Program-made: the position numbers and the translations under genes
Origin: Flavobacterium psychrophilum
GTDB taxonomy: Bacteria; Bacteroidota; Bacteroidia; Flavobacteriales; Flavobacteriaceae
Direction of reading: 5' to 3'
Length of the DNA: 57,709 nt
Assembly: GCA_943325515.2 (NCBI GenBank)
Contig: CALPPS020000004.1
Location: 1 to 57,709, forward strand
The notes under the pieces: model-generated
What the model saw: only the letters and a program-made list of their open reading frames with translations
Told to the model about the DNA's origin: nothing
Databases searched by the model: none
In this document: positions 27,205-34,818 of the stretch, in pieces
Numbering within the stretch: position 1 is the first letter of the stretch
Layout of the letters: every line of letters starts with the position of its first letter

Positions 27205-27234
27205 TAAAAAAACCACTCACTTTCGTGAATGGTT
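27204..27234 (-). terminator. Rho-independent terminator of rpmE
   Basis: A 10-bp stem (27225-27234 with 27211-27220, one U-G pair on the minus strand), a GAAA tetraloop, then seven U. It lies 27 bp past the rpmE stop. Confidence 0.92.
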
Positions 27235-27260
27235 CTCCTAAAATTTGAACACTGAAACTA

Positions 27261-27512
27261 TTATTTACCGTGTTTAGCGTATTTAGTTTTAAATTTATCA
27301 ATACGTCCTGCAGTATCAATAAGTTTAGATTTACCTGTGTAAAAAGGGTGAGAAGTTCTAGAAATCTCCATTTTGTAAACTGGATATTCAACACCTTCGT
27401 GTGTGATAGTTTCTTTTGTTTCTACTGTTGATTTAGTGATAAAAACATCTTCATTTGACATGTCTTTGAAAGCAACTAATCTGTAATTTTCTGGGTGAAT
27501 TCCTTTTTTCAT
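27261..27512 (-). CDS. rpmE: 50S ribosomal protein L31 type B
   Basis: 83 residues. The start [20 protein letters not shown] and the [22 protein letters not shown] region are characteristic of L31. The zinc-binding CxxC cysteines are absent, making it the zinc-independent type B form (often called rpmE2). It is a single-gene unit with promoter 27617-27645 and a strong terminator. The ~98-nt untranslated leader is long for so small a gene and has short inverted repeats (27547-27575), possibly a feedback site. Confidence 0.95.
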   Translation of the reverse strand: MKKGIHPENYRLVAFKDMSNEDVFITKSTVETKETITHEGVEYPVYKMEISRTSHPFYTGKSKLIDTAGRIDKFKTKYAKHGK

Positions 27513-27616
27513 TTTGTAAATCTTTTATTGTTATGAAGTAGTTTGTTTTGAAGCTTCCACTCTAGAAGGTATAAACTAGCTACAACTTTTATTAATTCTT
27601 TTTTTAATTGAGTGTG

Positions 27617-27645
27617 CAAAAATACAACTATTTTCCAAAAATCAA
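27617..27645 (-). promoter_or_regulatory. Promoter of rpmE
   Basis: Minus strand TTG (27643-27645), 18-bp spacer and TATTTTTG (27617-27624). The predicted start site near 27610 leaves a ~98-nt leader. Confidence 0.68.
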
Positions 27646-27737
27646 ACCATTATGTAACTTTTTTTAATTGTTAAACACTTAATATGTAGTAATAATGGAA
27701 TTACTATATTTGTTAAATAATTTAAACCTAAAAAACC

Positions 27738-28265
27738 ATGAATGAAATTATTAAGAAAAACGGAATTACTTTTGGAATTATCTTAGGATTATTTTCAGTG
27801 CTTTTTACAACAGCTATTTATGCTATTGATTTAAAGTTATTTACAAGTTGGTGGTTTGGAACTGCTGCTATAGTAATAACAATTATTATTGGTGTAATCT
27901 TGGTAAAAAAAACAAAAAAAGATTTAGGAACTATGACCTTCAAAGAGGGTTTTACGGTATATTTTATAGCTGCTGCAATAGGTTCATTAATTTCTAACGT
28001 TTATTATTATATTTTATTCAATTTAATTGATCCCCAAGCCAAAGAAACTCTCAAAGAAATTACTTTGAAATATACTTCTGAGGTGATGGAGAAATTTGGA
28101 GCTCCAGCATCAACTGTGAATGAAGCAATGCAAAAAGCTGCAGAAACCGATAATTATTCACTAAGTAGCCTATCGATGGGTTATGCAATTGGTTTAGTAG
28201 TTAGTGCTATTTTCGGATTAATTTTAGCGGCTATTTTTAAATCAAAATCGAACGAAGGATTATAA
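27738..28265 (+). CDS. DUF4199 family membrane protein
   Basis: 175 residues with four hydrophobic segments: about 10-32 (GITFGIILGLFSVLFTTAIY), 36-54, 72-95 and 148-168. The order and the TMTFKEGFTVYFIAAAIGSL region fit the DUF4199 family of Bacteroidota. Between segments three and four is a helical loop (KETLKEITLKYTSEVMEKFG). Function unknown. Its TAA is immediately followed by the ATG of a glycosyltransferase gene, so the two are almost certainly co-translated. Confidence 0.82.
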   Translation: MNEIIKKNGITFGIILGLFSVLFTTAIYAIDLKLFTSWWFGTAAIVITIIIGVILVKKTKKDLGTMTFKEGFTVYFIAAAIGSLISNVYYYILFNLIDPQAKETLKEITLKYTSEVMEKFGAPASTVNEAMQKAAETDNYSLSSLSMGYAIGLVVSAIFGLILAAIFKSKSNEGL

Positions 28266-29225
28266 ATGAATCTATCCATAATCATTCCGCTTCTTAACGA
28301 GCAGGAATCCTTACCTGAATTACACCAATGGATTGTCAAAGTAATGACTTCCCATAACTATTCTTATGAAGTTATTTTCATTGACGATGGAAGTTCTGAT
28401 AATTCATGGGAAATAATTGAACAACTTTCAAACGAAAACTCCAATGTAAAAGGAATTCATTTTCAAAGAAATTTTGGAAAATCTCAAGCATTGCATGCAG
28501 GATTTGCTAAAGCCAAAGGCGATGTTGTAATTACAATGGATGCGGATTTACAAGACAGTCCAGATGAAATTCCAGATTTGTACAACATGATTATCAATCA
28601 AAATTATGATTTGGTTTCCGGTTGGAAAAAGAAACGTTATGATTCAGTGGTTACAAAAAATCTACCTTCCAAACTTTTTAATTGGGCAGCACGCAAAACC
28701 TCGGGAGTTCAATTGAATGATTTCAATTGTGGATTGAAAGCCTACAAAAACATAGTAATTAAAAATATAGAAGTTTCTGGTGAAATGCATCGCTATATTC
28801 CTGTCTTGGCAAAAAATGCTGGCTTTTCAAAAATAGGTGAAAAAGTAGTCAAACATCAAGCAAGAAAATATGGGGAATCTAAGTTTGGCATGAGCCGTTT
28901 TATAAATGGATTTCTAGATTTAATCACAATCTGGTTTTTATCTCGTTATGGCAAAAGACCTATGCATCTTTTTGGTTTAGGCGGTTTGATAATGTTTCTT
29001 ATTGGATTTTTATCGACTGGGTTTATAATTTCTTTAAAATTATTGAAATTATATGTGTTTCACGAACCTACTATTTTAGTAGCCCAAAACCCACTATTTT
29101 ATATAGCTTTAACATCCATGATTATAGGTTCTCAATTATTTTTAGCAGGATTTTTAGGCGAAATAATTTTAAGAACAAAAAACAACGAGAAACGTTATAA
29201 AATTGATAAAGAGGTTAATTTGTAA
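28266..29225 (+). CDS. Family 2 glycosyltransferase, dolichol-phosphate-mannose-synthase-like
   Basis: 319 residues. The GT2 domain (~1-225) opens with LSIIIPLLNEQESLPELHQW, shows VIFIDDGSSD, and has the metal-binding DADLQDSPDEIP at ~92-103. Two C-terminal membrane helices follow (~237-262 and ~278-303), as in ArnC/DPM1-type enzymes that load sugars on polyprenyl phosphate. The acceptor and sugar are unknown. It directly follows the DUF4199 gene with no gap; a flippase or lipid-modifying partnership is only inference. Confidence 0.86.
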   Translation: MNLSIIIPLLNEQESLPELHQWIVKVMTSHNYSYEVIFIDDGSSDNSWEIIEQLSNENSNVKGIHFQRNFGKSQALHAGFAKAKGDVVITMDADLQDSPDEIPDLYNMIINQNYDLVSGWKKKRYDSVVTKNLPSKLFNWAARKTSGVQLNDFNCGLKAYKNIVIKNIEVSGEMHRYIPVLAKNAGFSKIGEKVVKHQARKYGESKFGMSRFINGFLDLITIWFLSRYGKRPMHLFGLGGLIMFLIGFLSTGFIISLKLLKLYVFHEPTILVAQNPLFYIALTSMIIGSQLFLAGFLGEIILRTKNNEKRYKIDKEVNL

Positions 29226-29270
29226 AAGTTTTGAAATCATAAAATATAACACTTAGAAATTTAATTTTTA

Positions 29271-29292
29271 AGGTCACAAATTGTGACCTCAA
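29271..29292. promoter_or_regulatory. Palindromic site upstream of the ORF6N gene (site 1)
   Basis: AGGTCACAA-A-TTGTGACCT (29271-29289) is a perfect 19-bp palindrome, 16 bp before the ORF6N start. The 22-bp stretch recurs inside the ORF6N coding region at 29492-29513 with three changes, two of which restore pairing. It could be an autoregulatory operator or a short hairpin. Confidence 0.5.
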
Positions 29293-29305
29293 CTATTCTA
29301 AAAAT

Positions 29306-29797
29306 ATGGAATTAGAGGTTATTCAAAATAAAATATTTGAAATCAGAGGAGTTAAAGTTATGCTCGATTTTGATTTGTCTTTACTTTATAATGTTGAAAA
29401 CAAGAGACTTAAAGAAGCCATCAGAAGAAATATCACTCGTTTTCCAGATGATTTCATGTTTGAACTTACAGAAATTGAATTCAATAGTTTGAGGTCGCAA
29501 ATTGCGTCCTCAAACCGTGGAGGAAATAGATACATGCCTTTTGCCTTTACAGAACAAGGAATTGCAATGCTTTCTAGTGTTTTGAATAGTGAAAGAGCGA
29601 TAGCAATAAATATTTCAATCATTAGAGCATTTGTAACTATCAGACAATTTTCTTTAACATATTCTGAATTAAAAACTAGAATAGAAGAAATTGAAAGTCA
29701 ATTTCCCGATATTTACAAAGCACTAAATTACTTAGTTGATAAGGATAAGAATCAAAAAAAAGAAACTGACAGAAATAAAATAGGTTATAAAAAATAA
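29306..29797 (+). CDS. ORF6N domain protein (KilA-N-related DNA-binding)
   Basis: 163 residues. The N-terminal ORF6N domain (~5-90) shows the family pattern IFEIRGVKVMLDFDLSLLYN, LKEAIRRNITRFPDDFMFEL, and NRGGNRYMPFAFTEQGIAML. The C-terminus is a helical, coiled-coil-like tail (LKTRIEEIESQFPDIYKALN). The domain is known from phage antirepressor-type proteins, but in Bacteroidota it occurs widely as isolated genes. This gene sits between a glycosyltransferase and a phosphosugar mutase with no phage genes nearby, and carries a paired palindrome (29271 and 29492). Confidence 0.88.
   Translation: MELEVIQNKIFEIRGVKVMLDFDLSLLYNVENKRLKEAIRRNITRFPDDFMFELTEIEFNSLRSQIASSNRGGNRYMPFAFTEQGIAMLSSVLNSERAIAINISIIRAFVTIRQFSLTYSELKTRIEEIESQFPDIYKALNYLVDKDKNQKKETDRNKIGYKK
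29492..29513. repeat. Second copy of the ORF6N palindrome, inside the coding sequence (site 2)
   Basis: AGGTCGCAAATTGCGTCCTCAA matches site 1 at 19 of 22 bases. The A-to-G and T-to-C changes at positions 6 and 14 are a compensated pair in the dyad; the third change breaks one pair. It encodes RSQIASS, just before the conserved NRGG motif. Confidence 0.6.
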
Positions 29798-29804
29798 TTT
29801 ATAA

Positions 29805-31532
29805 ATGCACATCGAACAAAACATACTAGACAAAGTAAATGAATGGTTAACACCAACATTTGACCAAAAAACACAAGATGAAATCAAAGTAATGATGACT
29901 TCTTCTCCAAAAAACTTAGAAGAAAGTTTCTATAAAAATTTGGAATTCGGAACTGGTGGAATGCGCGGGATTATGGGAGTTGGAACTAATCGTATCAATA
30001 AATACACGCTAGGTAAAAACACACAAGGATTATCAGATTATTTGAAAAAATCATTCCCAGGAGAACAATTAAAAGTAGTTATTGCCTATGATTGCCGTCA
30101 TAATAGTGATACTTTAGGAAAAGTAGTTGCCGATGTTTTTTCGGCTAATGGCATTAAAGTGTTCTTGTTTTCCGAAATGCGACCAACTCCAGAATTGTCT
30201 TTTGCTTTAAAACACCTAAATTGTCATGCTGGAATTGTATTAACTGCATCTCATAATCCACCTGAATACAATGGATATAAAGTGTATTGGCAAGATGGTG
30301 GGCAATTAGTTCCGCCCGAAGATGAGGAAATCATTCAGGTGATTGAAGAGTTGAAATACAGTGAAATTAAGTTTGATGCCAACGAAAGTTTAATTGAATA
30401 TATTGATACCCAAGTTGACACTGCTTTTATCAATTCAACACTTGCCAATGCTAGCTTTAATACTGCTACTAAAGCAAAAGAAACATTAAAGATTGTCTAC
30501 ACTTCATTACACGGAACATCTATAAAAGTAGTCCCAACAGTTTTAGCAAAAGCTGGTTATCCCGATGTGAATATTGTTTCGGAACAAGCCGAACCAAATG
30601 GCGATTTTCCAACAGTTAAATCTCCAAACCCAGAAGAGCCAGAAGCATTGACTATGGCACTAGATTTGGCCGAAAAAACAAATGCAGACATCGTCTTTGG
30701 GACAGATCCTGATAGCGATAGACTTGGGGTTGCAGTAAGAAATAATGAAGGCCAAATGCAATTGTTAAACGGCAATCAAACTATGGTTGTAATGACACAC
30801 TATCTATTAGAACAATGGAAAAAAGCTGAAAAAATTGACGGCAAACAATTCATTGGCTCTACCATCGTTTCTACTCCTATGTTGATGGAATTAGCATCAG
30901 CTTATAATGTAGAATGCAAAGTAGGACTGACAGGTTTTAAATGGATAGCTAAGTTTATAAAAGATTTTCCGCAACTAAAATTCATTGGTGGTGGAGAAGA
31001 AAGTTTTGGCTATATGGTTGGCGATGCGGTTCGTGATAAAGATGCAATTAGTGCTATTTTATTAATGTGTGAAATTGCTGCTCAAGCCAAGGAAAAAGGA
31101 AGTTCGGTGTATCAAGAATTACAGCAATTATATGTTAACTTTGGTTTTTATAAAGAGAACCTTATTTCAATCACAAAAAAAGGAATTGAAGGTGCTGATG
31201 AAATAAAGCAAATGATGATTGCTATGCGAGAAAATCCAGTTTCTGAAATCAATGGCCAACGAGTGATTATGGTGGAAGATTATCAAAATTCAACTGCTCG
31301 AAACTTATTGACCCAAGAAACTGAAACATTAAATATTCCCAAATCAGATGTGTTGATTTATTATTTAGAAGATGGCTCTAAAATTTGTGCGCGTCCAAGT
31401 GGAACAGAGCCAAAAATAAAATTCTACTTCAGTGTAAATACAGCAATAGAAAGTTTGAAAGAAATTGCAGCTGCTGAAATATTTTTAGATACTAAAATCG
31501 CAAACATAATTTCAGAAATGCAATTAAACTAA
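29805..31532 (+). CDS. Phospho-sugar mutase (phosphoglucomutase/phosphomannomutase family)
   Basis: 575 residues, the long form of the alpha-D-phosphohexomutase family. The active-site serine is in TASHNPPEYNGYKVYW (~148), the metal loop is DPDSDRLGV (~305), the sugar loop is GGEESFGY (~402), and the phosphate-binding site near the C-terminus is RPSGTEPKIKFY. It interconverts glucose or mannose 1- and 6-phosphates, feeding envelope sugar synthesis. Its stop overlaps the start of the MsbA-like gene (TAATG), so the two are coupled. Confidence 0.92.
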   Translation: MHIEQNILDKVNEWLTPTFDQKTQDEIKVMMTSSPKNLEESFYKNLEFGTGGMRGIMGVGTNRINKYTLGKNTQGLSDYLKKSFPGEQLKVVIAYDCRHNSDTLGKVVADVFSANGIKVFLFSEMRPTPELSFALKHLNCHAGIVLTASHNPPEYNGYKVYWQDGGQLVPPEDEEIIQVIEELKYSEIKFDANESLIEYIDTQVDTAFINSTLANASFNTATKAKETLKIVYTSLHGTSIKVVPTVLAKAGYPDVNIVSEQAEPNGDFPTVKSPNPEEPEALTMALDLAEKTNADIVFGTDPDSDRLGVAVRNNEGQMQLLNGNQTMVVMTHYLLEQWKKAEKIDGKQFIGSTIVSTPMLMELASAYNVECKVGLTGFKWIAKFIKDFPQLKFIGGGEESFGYMVGDAVRDKDAISAILLMCEIAAQAKEKGSSVYQELQQLYVNFGFYKENLISITKKGIEGADEIKQMMIAMRENPVSEINGQRVIMVEDYQNSTARNLLTQETETLNIPKSDVLIYYLEDGSKICARPSGTEPKIKFYFSVNTAIESLKEIAAAEIFLDTKIANIISEMQLN

Positions 31533-33361
31533 TGGATAGTAACCTAAAAAAATTAATTCCTTTTGCACTAAAGTATAAGAATAATGTTATTTTAAACATT
31601 GTATTCAATATATTTTATGCCCTGTTCTCGACATTGGGAATGGTTTCCATAATTCCGACTTTGAAAGTTCTTTTTAAAGAAACAGAACAAGTAACAGTGC
31701 ATCCAACTTATAACGGAATTGGTTATTTGGGTAAATACGGAGAAGATTTATTGAATTTTTACATTACAAAATTATCAACAGAAAGAGGCGAAGAATACGC
31801 ACTTTTACTTGTAGTTTCCATTGTAATTGTGATTTTTTTATTAAAAAATATTTTCAATTATCTTGCTTCTTTTCATGTAACCCGATTAAGAACTGGTGTA
31901 TTAAAAGACTTACGTGAGAAGTTATACCAAAAAATTATTCATCTTCCAGTATCTTATTATTCTGATACTAGAAAAGGGGATGTCATGTCGAGAATGCTTG
32001 GTGATATTAACGAAGTTCAAAATTCATTTTTTCAAGTATTAGAATTAGTGGTTCGCGAACCATTAACAATCATTTTTTCAATTGCGGCAATGTTGGCCAT
32101 TAGCTCTAAATTAACGCTGTTCGTATTTATTTTTATTCCGATTTCGGGATTAATAATTTCTAGAATTGGTAAAAACCTGAAAGCAAAATCTAAAAAAGCC
32201 CAACAAGAAACGGGTTATTTTATTTCTATTTTAGACGAAACTTTAGGAGGTATGAAAGTCGTAAAAAGTTACAATGCCGAAAATCTTTTCATTTCTAAAT
32301 TCAACATATCGATTAAAAAATTGCAACAGCTATCCAACAGTATCGGAAACAAAAGCAATTTAGCTTCGCCGATGAGTGAATTTCTTGGAATACTAACCAT
32401 TGCTGTACTTTTATATTATGGAGGTTATATGGTTTTAGTTGATAAATCTTTAGCAAGTACTGCTTTTATTGGATACATCGCCTTGGCTTATACTATTTTA
32501 ACTCCAGCCAAAAACATTTCAAAAGCATCCTATCAGGTAAAAACTGGATTGGCTGCAGCCGAACGTGTGTTCACTTTGATGGAACAAGAAAATGATATAA
32601 CGAGCAAAGAAAATGCCATCCATAAAGAAACTTTCGAAACTGGAATTTCAATAAAAAACATCAACTTCAGATACCATGAAGAAAATGTTTTGAAGAATTT
32701 TTCACTAGAAGTTCCGAAAGGAAAAACAGTGGCACTTGTTGGGCAATCAGGTTCCGGAAAAAGCACTATTGCCAATTTGTTGACGCGTTTTTATGATGTA
32801 AATGAAGGCAAAATCACGATTGATAATCTTGATATCAAAGACTTGGATTTACAATCGCTTCGCGGTTTAATGGGATTAGTTACTCAAGATTCTATATTGT
32901 TTAATGATACCATTAAAGCCAATATTGCTTTGGGCAAATTAGATGCAACAGATGAAGAAATTATCGAAGCTTTAAAAATTGCCAACGCTTATGAATTTGT
33001 AAAAGAATTGCCCGAAGGTATTTATGCCAACGTTGGCGATAGTGGTAATAAACTTTCAGGTGGACAAAAACAACGCTTATCTATTGCTAGAGCTGTTTTG
33101 AAAAATCCACCTATAATGATTTTGGACGAAGCAACTTCGGCATTGGATACTGAAAGCGAAAGATTAGTTCAAATTGCTTTGGAAAATATGATGCAAAACC
33201 GTACTTCAGTAGTCATTGCACATCGCCTTTCCACCATTCAAAAAGCAGATATAATAGTAGTCATGAAAAAAGGTGAAATTGTTGAGCAGGGAACTCACGA
33301 GGAACTTTTAGCTAAAAACGGAACATATACCAAACTGGTTTCAATGCAATCTTTTGACTAA
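31532..33361 (+). CDS. MsbA-like ABC exporter (fused membrane and ATPase domains)
   Basis: 609 residues. Six membrane helices occupy ~20-325. The ATPase domain has Walker A GQSGSGKST (~408), signature LSGGQKQRLSIARAVL, Walker B IMILDEATSALD and H-loop IAHRLSTI. The type is the homodimeric lipid/drug exporter; lipid A or a lipid-linked sugar is the likely cargo given the glycosyltransferase and mutase upstream, but this is inference. It overlaps by one base both the mutase before it and the DUF2971 gene after it. Confidence 0.92.
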   Translation: MDSNLKKLIPFALKYKNNVILNIVFNIFYALFSTLGMVSIIPTLKVLFKETEQVTVHPTYNGIGYLGKYGEDLLNFYITKLSTERGEEYALLLVVSIVIVIFLLKNIFNYLASFHVTRLRTGVLKDLREKLYQKIIHLPVSYYSDTRKGDVMSRMLGDINEVQNSFFQVLELVVREPLTIIFSIAAMLAISSKLTLFVFIFIPISGLIISRIGKNLKAKSKKAQQETGYFISILDETLGGMKVVKSYNAENLFISKFNISIKKLQQLSNSIGNKSNLASPMSEFLGILTIAVLLYYGGYMVLVDKSLASTAFIGYIALAYTILTPAKNISKASYQVKTGLAAAERVFTLMEQENDITSKENAIHKETFETGISIKNINFRYHEENVLKNFSLEVPKGKTVALVGQSGSGKSTIANLLTRFYDVNEGKITIDNLDIKDLDLQSLRGLMGLVTQDSILFNDTIKANIALGKLDATDEEIIEALKIANAYEFVKELPEGIYANVGDSGNKLSGGQKQRLSIARAVLKNPPIMILDEATSALDTESERLVQIALENMMQNRTSVVIAHRLSTIQKADIIVVMKKGEIVEQGTHEELLAKNGTYTKLVSMQSFD

Positions 33362-34062
33362 TGTATATCAACAATCCAAATATCAAACTTCCTGAAAATC
33401 CTGATACGGTTGTTTGGAAATATTTGGACTTGTCAAAATTTCTAGACCTATTGCTTTCGCAAAAATTGTTCATGTCGAGATCTGATAAATTTGAAGACCA
33501 GTATGAAGGGACATTTAGTGAACCAACTTTTGAAGAAATCAAAAAACTTTCAGAAAATAATCCTGAATTTTTGGCCTATTATAAAACACATCGGGAGAAA
33601 GTAGTAGTCAGCAGTTGGCATAGTAATGAATATGAATCTTTCGCTATGTGGCAAATTTTTACCCAAAATAGTGAAGGTCTAGCTATTCAATCAACCATCG
33701 GTAGGTTACAAAAAGCACTTGAAGCAGAAAAGGATTTTAATCAATACATTGGCGAAGTAAACTATATTGATTACAAAAAAGAATATATTCCGTTTGATGA
33801 TATGTTTTTCCCTTTTTTATTCAAACGGAAAAGTTTTCAGTATGAACGTGAAGTCCGAATCATTTCAGATATATCATCAGAAAATATCAAAATAAATGAT
33901 GGATTAAAAATTGATGTAGATATTAATCAAATGATTGAAAAGATTTATATACACCCAAAATCAGAGAATTGGTACAAAAAACTAGTTATTGAATTGGTTT
34001 CGAAATTGGGATTTGATTTTGAAATAGAAAAATCAGATTTAGAAAGCGATATTCTAATTTAG
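33361..34062 (+). CDS. DUF2971-type protein
   Basis: 233 residues, soluble. The pattern VWKYLDLSKFLDLLLSQKLFMSRSDKFEDQYEG, then VVVSSWHSNEYESFAMWQIF and EREVRIISD, is that of the DUF2971 family. Members have an aromatic-rich core and no agreed function; some occur in accessory islands. Here the ATG overlaps the TAA of the MsbA-like gene, which argues for co-translation with core envelope genes. It is convergent with the next gene, 3 bp between stops. Confidence 0.75.
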   Translation: MYINNPNIKLPENPDTVVWKYLDLSKFLDLLLSQKLFMSRSDKFEDQYEGTFSEPTFEEIKKLSENNPEFLAYYKTHREKVVVSSWHSNEYESFAMWQIFTQNSEGLAIQSTIGRLQKALEAEKDFNQYIGEVNYIDYKKEYIPFDDMFFPFLFKRKSFQYEREVRIISDISSENIKINDGLKIDVDINQMIEKIYIHPKSENWYKKLVIELVSKLGFDFEIEKSDLESDILI

Positions 34063-34065
34063 GAA

Positions 34066-34779
34066 TTATATCGGATTGTATTCTTTTGTTTTCCATTCTT
34101 TATCAAGAAGATTGACATAATTGTAATGGATTTTATCTTCCTTATCAAATTCACCATTTTTATTAGTATCTTCAATAGTTCTGAAATACAATCTGCTTTT
34201 TACTTCTATTATTACTTTCCAATCTATCAATTCTTGAAAATCAGCAGAAAGCTTAATGAAATTTTTTCCTGAAATATCACTGATATAAATTGACTTTATA
34301 TCGTTTGCATCTAATTTATTGTCTTTATTGGAATCAATATCTGTTAAAGAATAAACTAGTAATTGCTTTTTAAATTTGTCCGCAATAGTTTTTAAATATG
34401 TTGCTGTTTGAATTAAAACTGGTTTTTCAGTCAAAGCATAAATAGCATCCTTCCCTATTTCCTGAAATTTCAAATTCTGTAAAAATCCTGTAATCTGATA
34501 TTCTCCATAGTTAGAAATAGTAAAACCCTCTTCTGATTCATAAGATGATTTATAACTTTTTCCGTCATTTTTTAAATTACCAACAGGAAAAATCAAATAA
34601 TTTGTTCCTTCAAAATGTATAGGTAAATCTGCTACTTTTATTTGAGTGGTATCAATTTTTACAGTTGTTTTTTCTTTAGAAGTTTCATAAATCACTTTGG
34701 GCTTTTCTTGCTCTTGCTTTTTACAACTAACAAAAATACTGAGTGCTATAATTACCGTGATCTTATAAATATTTTTCAT
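34066..34779 (-). CDS. Lipoprotein with two EF-hand-like calcium loops
   Basis: 237 residues. A lipoprotein signal ends in the lipobox FVSC at Cys19, followed by a Lys/Glu-rich linker (KKQEQEKPK). The domain has two DxDxDG-like loops: DIDSNKDNKLDANDIKS (~153-169) and DTNKNGEFDKEDK (~210-222), as in EF-hand or dockerin-like calcium sites. It is likely an outer-membrane or periplasmic lipoprotein of unknown role. It is 39 bp downstream of the TonB-dependent receptor gene and may share its transcript. Confidence 0.72.
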   Translation of the reverse strand: MKNIYKITVIIALSIFVSCKKQEQEKPKVIYETSKEKTTVKIDTTQIKVADLPIHFEGTNYLIFPVGNLKNDGKSYKSSYESEEGFTISNYGEYQITGFLQNLKFQEIGKDAIYALTEKPVLIQTATYLKTIADKFKKQLLVYSLTDIDSNKDNKLDANDIKSIYISDISGKNFIKLSADFQELIDWKVIIEVKSRLYFRTIEDTNKNGEFDKEDKIHYNYVNLLDKEWKTKEYNPI

Positions 34780-34818
34780 TTTGAAAAGTTTTAACCACTC
34801 AAAAATAGTGATTTATTT

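Noticed and set aside
29306..29797. ORF6N gene and xerD as signs of a prophage
   Set aside because: No terminase, capsid, tail or lysis genes are present. ORF6N genes occur singly in Bacteroidota, and the recombinase has the length and motifs of chromosomal XerD.
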